DNA of 64,000 bases from positions 1,426,001 to 1,490,000 of the forward strand of contig JALBUN010000049.1 of assembly GCA_025174535.1 (NCBI GenBank), written 5' to 3'. Shown piece after piece: positions 21,430 through 31,247 of the stretch. Below the pieces are notes generated by a model that worked only from the letters and a program-made list of their open reading frames with translations, searched no databases and had not been told where the DNA came from. Within the stretch, counting starts at the first letter, position 1; the number at the start of each line of letters is the position of its first letter. The position numbers and the translations under genes are program-made. Source of the stretch: Cantharellus purpuraceus (Eukaryota; Basidiomycota; Agaricomycetes; Cantharellales; Hydnaceae).

Positions 21430-21765
21430 CCACCACCTAATCTGTCTAGGAGACAGGTTCTTTTGCATCTCAAAGTATTTGAGACCCTTGTGGTCAGTTA
21501 CTAGGATGAACTTTCGTCCTAGTAGCTTATCTTCCCATCTCATGAGGGCTTCAAGCACAGCTATAGTCTCATGCTCATGGGTCTTATAGTGCTGTTGTGC
21601 AGCACTAAATTTCTTTGATAGGAATCCGGCAGGCCAACAGGTCTGCCAATCTTTTCCTTGTCCATAGACAGCTCTGACTCCAGTTTTGGAGCCATCAGTA
21701 ATAACCCAAATAGTATCGGGGTTATTGATATCGATGGGCTTCAATATTGGAGCCCTACACACTAG
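21430..21765 (-). pseudogene. Chromovirus RNase H fragment
   Basis: The minus frame contains VITDGSKTGVRAVYGQG, AGFLSKKFSAAQQHY and DHKGLKYFEMQKNLSPRQ, the classical Ty3-like RNase H motifs (TDAS-like, SKKL-like and TDHKSL-like). The upstream reverse transcriptase is missing because family C LTR C2 begins at 21766. Confidence 0.8.
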
Positions 21766-22862
21766 TGTATGGGAACCACCTTTTCCCTATCAAATCCTAT
21801 TTATGCAGCACCAATGTGCTATACTTTGCTTTTCCATTCCTAAATATCAGCATATACAAGGTGCTTGTACCTGGAATGGACTTATTCAAATATTCTCTAT
21901 TTTTCCATATTTTTCCGGGAATATTCCATGCAGAACTCGGCCCAGAATCATTTATTTCTGCTGTGCTACAGTTGTGGACCCATAGGTGCCCACAAACCTT
22001 CCCACAGCCGGCTCTCCACCTTTGGACCAGGCATTTGGCCTGAATTCAAGCTCAGATGTCTCTGATCAATAAATATTCTGTAACTTAACAACCACAGCCT
22101 CTCAGGGCACTATTTTCCATGCAGATCATCACCTGAGATGTGGCTATCCATGGCTGTCCAAACCAGTGCAGAAAACAGGGTGGACACCCTTCTTTTTGCC
22201 TGATCAGTGCCTAGTTCAGGGATCAGATCAGGTGATTGCCTTGGAATATTCTACCCCTTTCCATAACATTCTATTCTATTATTAGATAGAACATTCCAGA
22301 ACCATTATTCAGCTCCTGATCAGTGTTAGTCCAGTGATCAGATCCTGTGATTGGCTTGGAATATTCTACCCCTTTCTTCCACCTTCCACTACCTTCCAGT
22401 AGTTTCCATCTATTAATAGGTAGAATATTCCAGAAGCATTTGTCAGCCCCTGTAAATACAATATATAAGGAGGCCATTCTGCCTCTGAAATAGGAACAAA
22501 TTCTACCACTTCTACCCATCTTCTGCACACCAGTGTGACTAGAGTGACATACAGTGTCATCCTCTATATCTCAGTAACTGTTGATTACCAGTTCAAGGAT
22601 CTTTTACAGTTGTGTAACTGTACTTGATTGCACTCAAAGTAGTGATATTCCTGCTTTGGGCATGAGTGTAGTATCTACCTTGCGTGACTACGAATCTACA
22701 GGGTGAGATTGTCTGTTGATAGTCCTGCCATTAGTGCTCTTGTTTAAGTTACTAGTGTGTACTGCCTTTGCAGGGCATTAGAAGCTTGAACTCGTGTGAA
22801 GCAGTTGCTAGACTACTTCACACATCACTGTTACCTGCTTCAGAGTGCCACTGGTTGGATGG
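21766..22862 (+). mobile_element. Family C LTR, copy C2 (3'-truncated)
   Basis: It starts TGTATGGGAACC and is nearly identical to C1 until the sequence GGTTGGATGG at 22853-22862, where a minus-strand A LTR begins. Copy C3 carries an A LTR at the same base. The rest of C2 is absent. Confidence 0.75.
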
Positions 22863-23236
22863 TGTCAGTTCGCTTAAGGAATAGATCCTATAAGCCTGCG
22901 CGCAATGGTCCTAGCAAACAGACGGTGTGTAACGCAGTTGTTCAGCACTCCAAAGATCAATCAGGTTGAGGGGTAGAGGTAGCACTTAGTAACAGGAAAG
23001 TGGAATAGTGCTCTGTGGTTGGATGAGGATGGGAGCAAAAGGTCGGTCCTGATGGCTGATTGTGCTCTGTGACTGGATGCCAATGGAGAGCCCAGTTGGG
23101 AGGTACGTGAAAGCTGGTTTCAGGAGAAGCAACCTCTCAGTGGCGGAGGGAAATCTGATTGTTGAACCAAGGTGCTTTACCTCAGTGTAGAGCTGATGGA
23201 TTGTGATGTAGAGTGTAGAGTGTAGACTTAGAGTGT
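22863..23236 (-). mobile_element. Family A LTR fragment, copy A8 (minus)
   Basis: On plus it begins TGTCAGTTCGCTTAAGG, the complement of the A LTR end, and runs about 374 bp until it is replaced by LTR B at 23237. The left flank ATGG is a decayed form of the ACGG duplication that flanks A7 in C3. Confidence 0.7.
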
Positions 23237-23776
23237 TGTTACGCACTAGGTCCAATTGGGGGTCGGAGATTGGATTGGAGGTCGGGTCGGAGTTAGGGTC
23301 AGAGGTTGGGTCGGGGTTGGAGTACGTCGTGGGGGTTGGAACGGACTTGGCTTCAGCTTATGTGCTGCGCCCTCACTAATACCGGTGTCCAAGACTTCGG
23401 AGACGGAGTACGACTTAGAGAGTTAGGATCGGACTTAGGAGCTAGGCGTGATTCAATATTCAAACTGGGGAATGAAGTCCCCAGTCGGGCAACTTAAATA
23501 CATACTCGAAATCTAATAATAATTACTCCGGTGATGGGTCTCTGAGGCCGACAGCCTTATGTGAGTATGTCCGAGTCTGATGGGGATGGATGTCTGGGTT
23601 CCTATGATGATGCTGATGCATCAATCGGAACCGGAGATGGATGGGTGGAATCGGCGGTGACAATTGGACAGGTAAATGGAGACGTAGCAGTTTTCAAATG
23701 GAGTATAGATTTCATATGCGCGGGGATCTGAGGGGATCGGATGGGGATCTGGGCGTTAATGAATATAGTCATAACA
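23237..23776 (+). mobile_element. Family B LTR (540 bp), CpG-rich copy
   Basis: It begins TGTTACGCACTAGG and ends AGTCATAACA with short inverted ends. It is the least decayed B copy in the window and keeps CpGs that read TpG or CpA at 10.2-11.06 kb. No 5-bp duplication is found. A TATA-like CATATAAAAGG lies outside it at about 23877, in front of the gag-like ORF. Confidence 0.6.
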
Positions 23777-23893
23777 GTATCTCTCCATTTAAGGCTGAAC
23801 CCCTGAGGCCTCATGTCCGTGGATTGAATAGGTGAGACGATTGGGCGTGGTCGGAGTTATACTGGGGGTCTGGAGACATATAAAAGGAGGGGC

Positions 23894-24116
23894 ATGATTG
23901 AGGTCTTATCCTCAACAATGTCAAACCCTTTGGCAAGCATGAGTGTGGCCGAGCTGGAGCAGTTGCTCTTGGCCCGACGGAAGGAAGAGGAAGAGGAGCG
24001 GAAACGGAAAGAGGAGGAGGAAGCGGAATGGAGACGGAAGGAGGAGGAGGAGGCGGAATGGAAACGGAAGGAGGAGGAGGAGGCGGAACGGAGACGGAAG
24101 GAGGAGGAAGAGGCGG
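23894..24116 (+). pseudogene. 5' part of a gag-like coiled-coil ORF, split by LTR A3
   Basis: An ATG at 23894 (or 23918, MSNPLASMSVAELEQLLLA) opens a frame that passes into a Glu/Arg/Lys coiled-coil of near-repeats (RRKEEEEAEW units of about 11-12 residues). It lies about 15-40 bp after a TATA-like CATATAAAAGG. At 24116 LTR A3 interrupts it with a GCGG duplication, and the same frame continues at 25533. The continuous ORF would exceed 400 residues. The arrangement suggests gag of a retroelement, on the basis of the zinc-binding C-terminal part. Confidence 0.55.
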
Positions 24117-24322
24117 TGACGAGCCAGGACGCATCGAGGACGCATATCGAACCACTCTGACAGTTCAACTCTGCCAGCGTCTTTTCGTATCAACTTTTAA
24201 ATAGCGCCACAACTCCCTCTCCACCTCAGTCTCTAATTCTAGCCATCGATCGTCACTTGTGTTTCATCGCCATTGATCATTATCAGCCTTCTATTCACAC
24301 CCATCCTTTCATCATCATTCAC

Positions 24323-24757
24323 ATGGCTTCCCATTCTATTCCCCTCTCCAACATCACTTCTAATAATACGTCACACTGGTCTCTGGACACAGAGGACTAT
24401 CAAAAATACGCCGAGCTCCATGGGCATGTTAAGCCACCTCCACGTGTCAAAATACTTCCAAAACTCTTTCAACGTCCAAGATCCCCACCATGTCTCTCTT
24501 ATGCCATTGGCGATCCCATATTCTTTCACAATTCCATTGAACCATATACATTCCTCAACATTTCACCTCTATATCGTAACACGGATAGAAGAGTCGAACG
24601 TGAGGTAGAATTTCAGTCGCCATCGCTGACCTATCCTCCCACTTCAATCCGACTCAGGTTACATCATGTCAGGCAAAGGGACCGAATACTCTTGGAACGG
24701 GATACCATATGGAGACGGATCACTAAGACAATAAGGAGTATTTGTTGTGGATGCTGA
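24323..24757 (+). CDS. 144-residue LTR-borne ORF (copy in A3)
   Basis: The frame is intact, with the same ATG and the same stop as at 8844-9278. Differences from the other intact copies are mostly Arg/Cys/His/Gln exchanges explained by CpG transitions (for example PPPRVK here against PPPCVK), so conservation of the frame may reflect youth and not selection. It lies in the U3-like part of LTR A3. Confidence 0.5.
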   Translation: MASHSIPLSNITSNNTSHWSLDTEDYQKYAELHGHVKPPPRVKILPKLFQRPRSPPCLSYAIGDPIFFHNSIEPYTFLNISPLYRNTDRRVEREVEFQSPSLTYPPTSIRLRLHHVRQRDRILLERDTIWRRITKTIRSICCGC

Positions 24758-25095
24758 CAGAAGTCCTCATGTGACTCAGGGTCAATTAACCTTCGGAGCC
24801 GTAGGGAAGATGGTATTGGTGGATGTTTCTATTGTTCTTTTATATGACTCACCCCTGTTTCATCTTTTAATTCATTCATACACAACTTACTCATCCTTGT
24901 TCTATTTTTGGTTCTTTTATTACTCATCACCTCCTATTCTTACAAAGATTACCCCTATCTGTCGTTTCATTTCTCCATGATTTCCCCCTTTAGTAGTTCA
25001 ACTTCACACGCTTCATCAGCTGGCTTGATCAGCATTTCTTGCATCATATCGCATCATTTGCTCCTCATATTGTGTCGTTGTGCCCTGGGGATTTG

Positions 25096-25105
25096 TATAT
25101 AAAAG
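25096..25105 (+). promoter_or_regulatory. TATA box of LTR A (example in A3)
   Basis: TATATAAAAG is conserved in A1, A2, A3, A4, A6 and A7, about 430 bp before the LTR 3' end, followed by a run of CGCTCTA-type direct repeats (near 25150-25200). It marks the probable U3/R boundary. Confidence 0.6.
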
Positions 25106-25664
25106 GGTGCTAGTTTTTGCCTTTGGAATAAATCAACAAGTTTTCAGCCCACGCTCTAAAGTCAAAGTCCACGCTCTAAGTCTACGCTCTACGCTCTACA
25201 TCACAATCCATTATCTCTACACTGAGGTAAAACACCTTGGTTCAACGATCAGATTTCCCTCCGCCACCGAGAGGTTGCTTCTCCTGAAACCAGCTTTCGT
25301 GTACCTCCCAACCGGGCTCTGCATTGTCATCCAGTCACAGAGCATGATCAGCCATCGGGACCGACCTTTTGCTCCCATCCTCATCCAACCACAGAGCACT
25401 ATCCCACTTCCCTGTTACGTACCCCTCGCCCTGATTGATCTTTGGAGTGCTGAACAACTGCGTTACACACCGTCTGTTTGCTAGGACCGTTGCGCGCAGG
25501 CTTATAGGATCTATTCCTTAAGCGAACCGACAGCGGAATGGAGACGGAAGGAGGAGGAGGAGGCGGAACGGAGATGGAAGGAGGAAAAAGAGCAGCGGCG
25601 GAAAGAGGCGGCGAAAACGGAACGGAGAAGGAAAGAGGAGGAAGCAAAGGTTGAGAGGGCCCAC

Positions 25665-26720
25665 ATGGTGAAGGAACTTGCGGCAGTGATGGAGGCTGCA
25701 AGACTGAAAGAAGTGGAGGAGCAGGCGCACGAGTTAGAGGCCGCCATGGAGGTAGAGGAGGAGGTGACCGGGGCAGGGGGAACCAGCCACCCAGGAAGTC
25801 CGAGTGTGCCAATACGGCCAGGGACCCCAGAAGTCACCATCATCTCTGTTACATGGACGGAGATGACTCGTTCAAGGACTGTCACTGCAGAGGACTCGCC
25901 GTTATGTCTGCGGGCATGGCCCCTATTTGAGTTGGGGGCAGCTGAGGAAGATGATGCGGCGGAGACGGAGAGGGCGGAGGTGGAGCCGGATCCCGATGCC
26001 AATGTGGAGCTTGATGCAAATGCGGAGCCTGAGGTGGGCATGGATGTTGGGACGGATGTGGAGCCGGATCCCACTTCAAATTCCTACGAGGAGATGGCTT
26101 GGGTAGCTGCGGTCAAGGCTCAGAAAAGAGCGGAGCTCTATGCCGCTACCACCAAGAAGAATCTCAATGTCGTGGTCTTTTCATTGAAGGCCTACCCGAG
26201 TGCTGATACGGAGAAGCGAGAGGCGGACTGGAGGGTCATATGGTGCAAGGCGGAGAGTCGTGTGTTGGCGACCCATAAGAAGGAGCTGCGTGTTGCGAGG
26301 TCGGCGATCCAGCTTCACAAGTGCGAGATGGAGAAGGTGGCCACAGAACAGCAGGACAAGGAGGAGGAGAGGGAATGCTTGGAGGCCACAGCAAGAAGGG
26401 GCGGACCACCCAAGGCTCTGGCTCCAATGGAGCCATTTGGCGGACCCGGCGTAACTTGCGACTTATGTTGTGATGCAGGTGTGGAGTGCATGTGGCCTAC
26501 CGGCCCAACTCGCCGACTTCGGTCCTGCGATCATTGTCGGGGTTGGAAAGGAGGGTGTAGGATTGATGGGAAGTTCGATCCCCAGAGTCGGAGCGTCAAG
26601 CCCCGACTAGTGGTACAAGGAGGGGCAGAGAAAGAATCGGAGGGTCGTCTGACCAAAAAGAGGCGGACGGAGACGGTGACGAGCCAGGACACATCGAGGA
26701 CGTATATCGAACCACTCTGA
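25665..26720 (+). CDS. Gag-like protein, coiled-coil plus double Cys cluster (unit 1)
   Basis: The frame is open from 25533, and the first ATG after the LTR is at 25665. The product has a Glu/Arg coiled-coil, an acidic middle rich in Glu/Asp/Ala, a Lys/Glu helical segment, and two clustered cysteine motifs: CDLCCDAGVEC and RSCDHCRGWKGGC (C-x2-C-x6-C). A basic tail KKRRTETV follows, and the last 13 residues are read from LTR A4. Paired C-x2-C-x6-C-like clusters are common in gag-type proteins of agaricomycete retroelements; that parallel is from memory. It is probably a nucleic-acid-binding capsid or nucleocapsid protein, with its N-terminus cut off by LTR A3. Confidence 0.6.
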   Translation: MVKELAAVMEAARLKEVEEQAHELEAAMEVEEEVTGAGGTSHPGSPSVPIRPGTPEVTIISVTWTEMTRSRTVTAEDSPLCLRAWPLFELGAAEEDDAAETERAEVEPDPDANVELDANAEPEVGMDVGTDVEPDPTSNSYEEMAWVAAVKAQKRAELYAATTKKNLNVVVFSLKAYPSADTEKREADWRVIWCKAESRVLATHKKELRVARSAIQLHKCEMEKVATEQQDKEEERECLEATARRGGPPKALAPMEPFGGPGVTCDLCCDAGVECMWPTGPTRRLRSCDHCRGWKGGCRIDGKFDPQSRSVKPRLVVQGGAEKESEGRLTKKRRTETVTSQDTSRTYIEPL

Positions 26721-27948
26721 CAGTCCAACTCCGCCAGCATCTTTTCATATCAACCTTTAAATAGCGCCGTGACTCCCTCTCCACCTCAGTCTCTAATTCT
26801 AGCCATCAATTGTCACTCATGTTTCATCACCATCGATCATTATCAGCCTTCTATTCACACCCATCCTTTCATCATCATTCACATGGCTTCCAATTCGATT
26901 CCCCTCTCCAACATCTCTTCTAATAATACGTCACACTGGTCTCTGGACACATAGGACTATCAAAAATACGCCAAGCTCCATGGACATGTTAAGCCACCTC
27001 CATGTGTCAAAATACGGATAGAAAGTATTTCAGTCGCCATCGCTGACCTATCCTCCCACTTCAATCCGACTCAGGTTACATCATGTCAGGCAAAGGGACC
27101 GAATACTCTTGGAACGGGATACCATATGGAGACGGATCACTAAGACAATAAGGAGTATTTGTTGTGGATGCTGACAGAAGTCCTCATGTGACTCAGGGTC
27201 AATTAACCTTCGGAGCCGTAGGGAAGATGGTATTGGTGGATGTTTCTATTGTTCTTTTATATGACTCACCCCTGTTTCATCTTTTAATTCATTCATACAC
27301 AACTTACTCATCCTTGTTCTATTTTTGGTTCTTTTATTACTCATCACCTCCTATTCTTACAAAGATTACCCCTATCTGTCGTTTCATTTCTCCATGATTT
27401 CCCCTTTAGTAGTTCAACTTCACACGCTTCATCAGCTGGCTTGATCAGCATTTCTTGCATCATATCGCATCATTTGCTCCTCATATTGTGTCGTTGTGCC
27501 CTGGGGATTTGTATATAAAAGGGTGCTAGTTTTTGCCTTTGGAATAAATCAACAAGTTTTCAGCCCACGCTCTAAAGTCAAAGTCCACGCTCTAAGTCTA
27601 CGCTCTACGCTCTACATCACAATCCATTATCTCTACACTGAGGTAAAACACCTTGGTTCAACGATCAGATTTCCCTCCGCCACCGAGAGGTTGCTTCTCC
27701 TGAAACCAGCTTTCGTGTACCTCCCAACCGGGCTCTGCATTGTCATCCAGTCACAGAGCATGATCAGCCATCGGGACCGACCTTTTGCTCCCATCCTCAT
27801 CCAACCACAGAGCACTATCCCACTTCCCTGTTACGTACCCCTCGCCCTGATTGATCTTTGGAGTGCTGAACAACTGCGTTACACACCGTCTGTTTGCTAG
27901 GACCGTTGCGCGCAGGCTTATAGGATCTATTCCTTAAGCGAACCGACA
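26677..27948 (+). mobile_element. Family A LTR, copy A4 (internally deleted, recombinant)
   Basis: It starts TGACGAGCC with ACGG in front and ends CGACA followed by GCGG. About 140 bp of the LTR ORF are deleted near 27013 (AAAATACGGATAGAAAG), and a TAG interrupts the ORF after SLDT. The 5' part matches A5, the 3' part A3. Confidence 0.75.
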
Positions 27949-28080
27949 GCGGAATGGAGACGGAAGGAGGAGGAGGAGGCGGAACGGAGATGGAAGGAGG
28001 AAAAAGAGCAGCGGCGGAAAGAGGCGGCAAAAACGGAACGGAGAAGGAAAGAGGAGGAAGCAAAGGTTGAGAGGGCCCAC

Positions 28081-29136
28081 ATGGTGAAGGAACTTGCGGC
28101 AGTGATGGAGGCTGCAAGACTGAAAGAAGTGGAGGAGCAGGCGCACGAGTTAGAGGCCGCCATGGAGGTAGAGGAGGAGGTGACCGGGGCAGGGGGAACC
28201 AGCCACCCAGGAAGTCCGAGTGTGCCAATACGGCCAGGGACCCCAGAAGTCACCATCATCTCTGTTACATGGACGGAGATGACTCGTTCAAGGACTGTCA
28301 CTGCAGAGGACTCGCCGTTATGTCTGCGGGCATGGCCCCTATTTGAGTTGGGGGCAGCTGAGGAAGATGATGCGGCGGAGACGGAGAGGGCGGAGGTGGA
28401 GCCGGATCCCGATGCCAATGTGGAGCTTGATGCAAATGCGGAGCCTGAGGTGGGCATGGATGTTGGGACGGATGTGGAGCCGGATCCCACTTCAAATTCC
28501 TACGAGGAGATGGCTTGGGTAGCTGCGGTCAAGGCTCAGAAAAGAGCGGAGCTCTATGCCGCTACCACCAAGAAGAATCTCAATGTCGTGGTCTTTTCAT
28601 TGAAGGCCTACCCAAGTGCTGATACGGAGAAGCGAGAGGCGGACTGGAGGGTCATATGGTGCAAGGCGGAGAGTCGTGTGTTGGCGACCCATAAGAAGGA
28701 GCTGCGTGTTGCGAGGTCGGCGATCCAGCTTCACAAGTGCGAGATGGAGAAGGTGGCCACAGAACAGCAGGACAAGGAGGAGGAGAGGGAATGCTTGGAG
28801 GCCACAGCAAGAAGGGGCGGACCACCCAAGGCTCTGGCTCCAATGGAGCCATTTGGCGGACCCGGCGTAACTTGCGACTTATGTTGTGATGCAGGTGTGG
28901 AGTGCATGTGGCCTACCGGCCCAACTCGCCGACTTCGGTCCTGCGATCATTGTCGGGGTTGGAAAGGAGGGTGTAGGATTGATGGGAAGTTCGATCCCCA
29001 GAGTCGGAGCGTCAAGCCCCGACTAGTGGTACAAGGAGGGGCAGAGAAAGAATCGGAGGGTCGTCTGACCAAAAAGAGGCGGACGGAGACGGTGACGAGC
29101 CAGGACACATCGAGGACGTATATCGAACCACTCTGA
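28081..29136 (+). CDS. Gag-like protein (unit 2, tandem copy)
   Basis: This is a near-identical copy of 25665-26720 with the same coiled-coil, acidic middle and double cysteine cluster; the two 351-codon frames translate to the same sequence as far as I can compare by eye. It too ends within an A LTR (A5). Its presence comes from the 2,416-bp duplication and not from transposition. Confidence 0.6.
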   Translation: MVKELAAVMEAARLKEVEEQAHELEAAMEVEEEVTGAGGTSHPGSPSVPIRPGTPEVTIISVTWTEMTRSRTVTAEDSPLCLRAWPLFELGAAEEDDAAETERAEVEPDPDANVELDANAEPEVGMDVGTDVEPDPTSNSYEEMAWVAAVKAQKRAELYAATTKKNLNVVVFSLKAYPSADTEKREADWRVIWCKAESRVLATHKKELRVARSAIQLHKCEMEKVATEQQDKEEERECLEATARRGGPPKALAPMEPFGGPGVTCDLCCDAGVECMWPTGPTRRLRSCDHCRGWKGGCRIDGKFDPQSRSVKPRLVVQGGAEKESEGRLTKKRRTETVTSQDTSRTYIEPL

Positions 29137-29442
29137 CAGTCCAACTCCGCCAGCATCTTTTCATATCAACCTTTAAATAGCGCCGTGACTCCCTCTCCAC
29201 CTCAGTCTCTAATTCTAGCCATCAATCGTCACTCATGTTTCATCACCATCGATCATTATCAGCCTTCTATTCACACCCATCCTTTCATCATCATTCACAT
29301 GGCTTCCAATTCTATTCCCCTCTCCAACATCTCTTCTAATAATACGTCACACTGGTCTCTGGACACAAAGGACTATCAAAAATACGCCAAGCTCCATGGA
29401 CATGTTAAGCCACCTCCATGTGTCAAAATACTTCCCAAACTC
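29093..29442 (+). mobile_element. Family A LTR, copy A5 (5' part only)
   Basis: It starts TGACGAGCC after ACGG and follows the LTR up to CTTCCCAAACTC, where the sequence switches to reverse transcriptase. The LTR ORF stays open across the junction for a few codons (LNKITKKD, then stop). Confidence 0.7.
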
Positions 29443-29820
29443 AACAAGATCACCAAGAAAGACTGATACCCGATACCCCGCACCGCAGACCTACTCGAAA
29501 GTCCTCGAAAGGCTAAAATCTATTCCAAAATAGATCTCCAACATGCCTACCATCTAGTCTGCATCCAAGAAGGCAACAAATGGAAAATGACCTTCCGCAC
29601 ATGATATGGATCTTTTGAGTGGTGCGTCATGCCCTTTGGACTAACCAATGCTCTGGCCGCTTTCCAGAGGTTCATGAATGATACCTTCACCAACCTCCTC
29701 AATGTGACTGTCCTTGTCTACTTAGACGACATTTTGGTATATTCGGACAATGAAGAAGAACATTGGACACATGTCCGAGATGTACTCCGACATCTCTGAA
29801 AACATGGCCTCTTTGCCTGC
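29440..29820 (+). pseudogene. Ty3-like reverse transcriptase fragment
   Basis: The frame reads LNKITKKD(stop)[34 protein letters not shown] and [17 protein letters not shown], which are conserved RT blocks including the catalytic YxDD-type motif (LDD at about 29721-29730). Three in-frame stops occur (after KKD, after TFRT, after LRHL). It is bounded by A5 on the left and A6 on the right, so it is a relic joined to LTRs by recombination. Confidence 0.85.
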
Positions 29821-31247
29821 TGACGAGCCAGGACGCATTGAGGACATATATCGACCCACTCTGACAGTCCAGCTCTGCCAGCGTCTTTTCGTATCAACTT
29901 TTAAATAGTGCCGCAACTCCCTCTCCACCTCAGCCTCTAATTCTAGCCATCAATCGTCACTCGTGTTTCATCGCCATTGATCATTATCAGCCTTCTATTC
30001 ACACCAATCCTTTCATCATCATTCACATGGCTTCCCATTCTATTCCCCTCTCCAACATCGCTTCTAATAATATGTCACACTGGTCTCTGGACACAGAGGA
30101 CTATCACAAATATGCTGAGCTCCACGGGCATGTTAAGCCACCTCCATGTGTCAAAATACTTCCCAAACTCTTTCAATGTCCAAGATCCCCACCATGTCTC
30201 TCTTATGTCATTGGTGATCCTATATTCTTTCACAATTCCATTGAACCATATACATTCCTTGGCATTTTGCCTCTATATCATAACACAGATAGAAGAGTTG
30301 AATGTGAGGTAGAATTTCAGTCACCATCACTGACCTATCCTCCCACTTCAATCCAACTCAGGTTACATTGTGTCAGGCAAAGGGACCGAATACCCTTGGA
30401 ACAGGATACCATATGGAGATGTATCACTAAGACAATAAGGAGTATTTGTTGTGGATGCTGACTGAAGTCCTCATGTGACTCAGGGTCAATTAACCTTCGG
30501 AGCCATAGGGAAGATGGTATTGGTGGATGTTTCTATTGTTCTTTTATATGACTCACCCCTGTTTCATCTTTTAATTCATTCATACACAACTTACTCATCC
30601 TTGTTCTATTTTTGGTTCTTTTATTACTCATCACCTCCTATTCTTACAAAGATTACCCCTATCTGTTGCTTCATTTCTCCATGATTTCCCCATTAGTAGT
30701 TCAACTTCACATGCTTCATCAGCTGGCTTGATCAGCATATCTTGCATCATATTGCATCATTTGCTCCTCATATTGTGTCGTTGTGCCCTGGGGATTTGTA
30801 TATAAAAGGGTGCTAGTTTTTGCCTTTGGAATCAATCAACAAGTTTTCAGCCAACGCTCTAAAGTCAAAGTCCACGCTCTAAGTCTACGCTCTACGCTCT
30901 ACATCACAATCCATCATCTCTACACTGAGGTAAAACACCTTGGTTCAACAATCAGATTTCCCTCCGCCACCGAGAGGTTGCTTCTCCTGAAACCAGCTTT
31001 CGCGTACCTCCCAACTGGGCTATCCATTGTCATCCAGTCACAGAGCACAATCAGCCATCAGGACCGACCTTTTGCTCCCATCCTCATCCAACCACAGAGC
31101 ACTATTCCACTTCCCTGTTATTAAGTGCTACCCCCACCCCTCGACCTGATTGATCTTTGGAGTGCTGAACAACTGCATTACACACTGTCTGTTTGCTAGG
31201 ACCGTTGCGTGCAGGCTTATAGGATCTATTCCTTAAGCGAACCGACA
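29821..31247 (+). mobile_element. Family A LTR, copy A6
   Basis: It starts TGACGAGCC and ends CGACA. The left flank CTGC (end of the RT relic) and right flank CCAG (start of Copia gag) differ, so there is no duplication and the locus is recombinant. It carries an intact 144-codon ORF and a TATA element near 30798. Confidence 0.75.
30027..30461 (+). CDS. 144-residue LTR-borne ORF (copy in A6)
   Basis: The frame is intact. Relative to the copies in A1 and A3 it shows several C/H/Q residues where they have R (for example CEVEF for REVEF, IWRCIT for IWRRIT), all explained by CpG-to-TpG/CpA transitions. No stop codon has yet arisen. Confidence 0.5.
   Translation: MASHSIPLSNIASNNMSHWSLDTEDYHKYAELHGHVKPPPCVKILPKLFQCPRSPPCLSYVIGDPIFFHNSIEPYTFLGILPLYHNTDRRVECEVEFQSPSLTYPPTSIQLRLHCVRQRDRIPLEQDTIWRCITKTIRSICCGC

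Larger units (their letters stand above)
24117..25532 (+). mobile_element. Family A solo LTR, copy A3
   Basis: It starts TGACGAGCC and ends CGAACCGACA, 1,416 bp, with a perfect 4-bp duplication GCGG (24113-24116, 25533-25536). It carries the intact 144-codon ORF, a TATA box at 25096-25105 (TATATAAAAG) and retains many CpGs, so it is one of the younger copies. Confidence 0.85.
25533..29092 (+). repeat. Tandem duplication, period 2,416 bp (internal ORF plus LTR A)
   Basis: The unit 25533-27948 (coding segment plus LTR A4) is followed at 27949 by a second coding segment and LTR A5. The two coding segments are almost identical; the differences I noticed are G-to-A changes at CpG (for example GGCGGCGAAAA against GGCGGCAAAAA). 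LTR A4 has its left end like A5 and its right end identical to A3, as expected for unequal crossing-over between flanking LTRs. A collapsed or duplicated assembly is the alternative. Confidence 0.8.

Noticed and set aside
25511..26074. Minus-strand Ser/Ala-rich and Pro/Leu-rich frames over the gag-like ORF (also at 27927-28490)
   Set aside because: They are antisense shadows of a Glu/Arg-rich coding region; codon bias of GAG/CGG makes the complement open.
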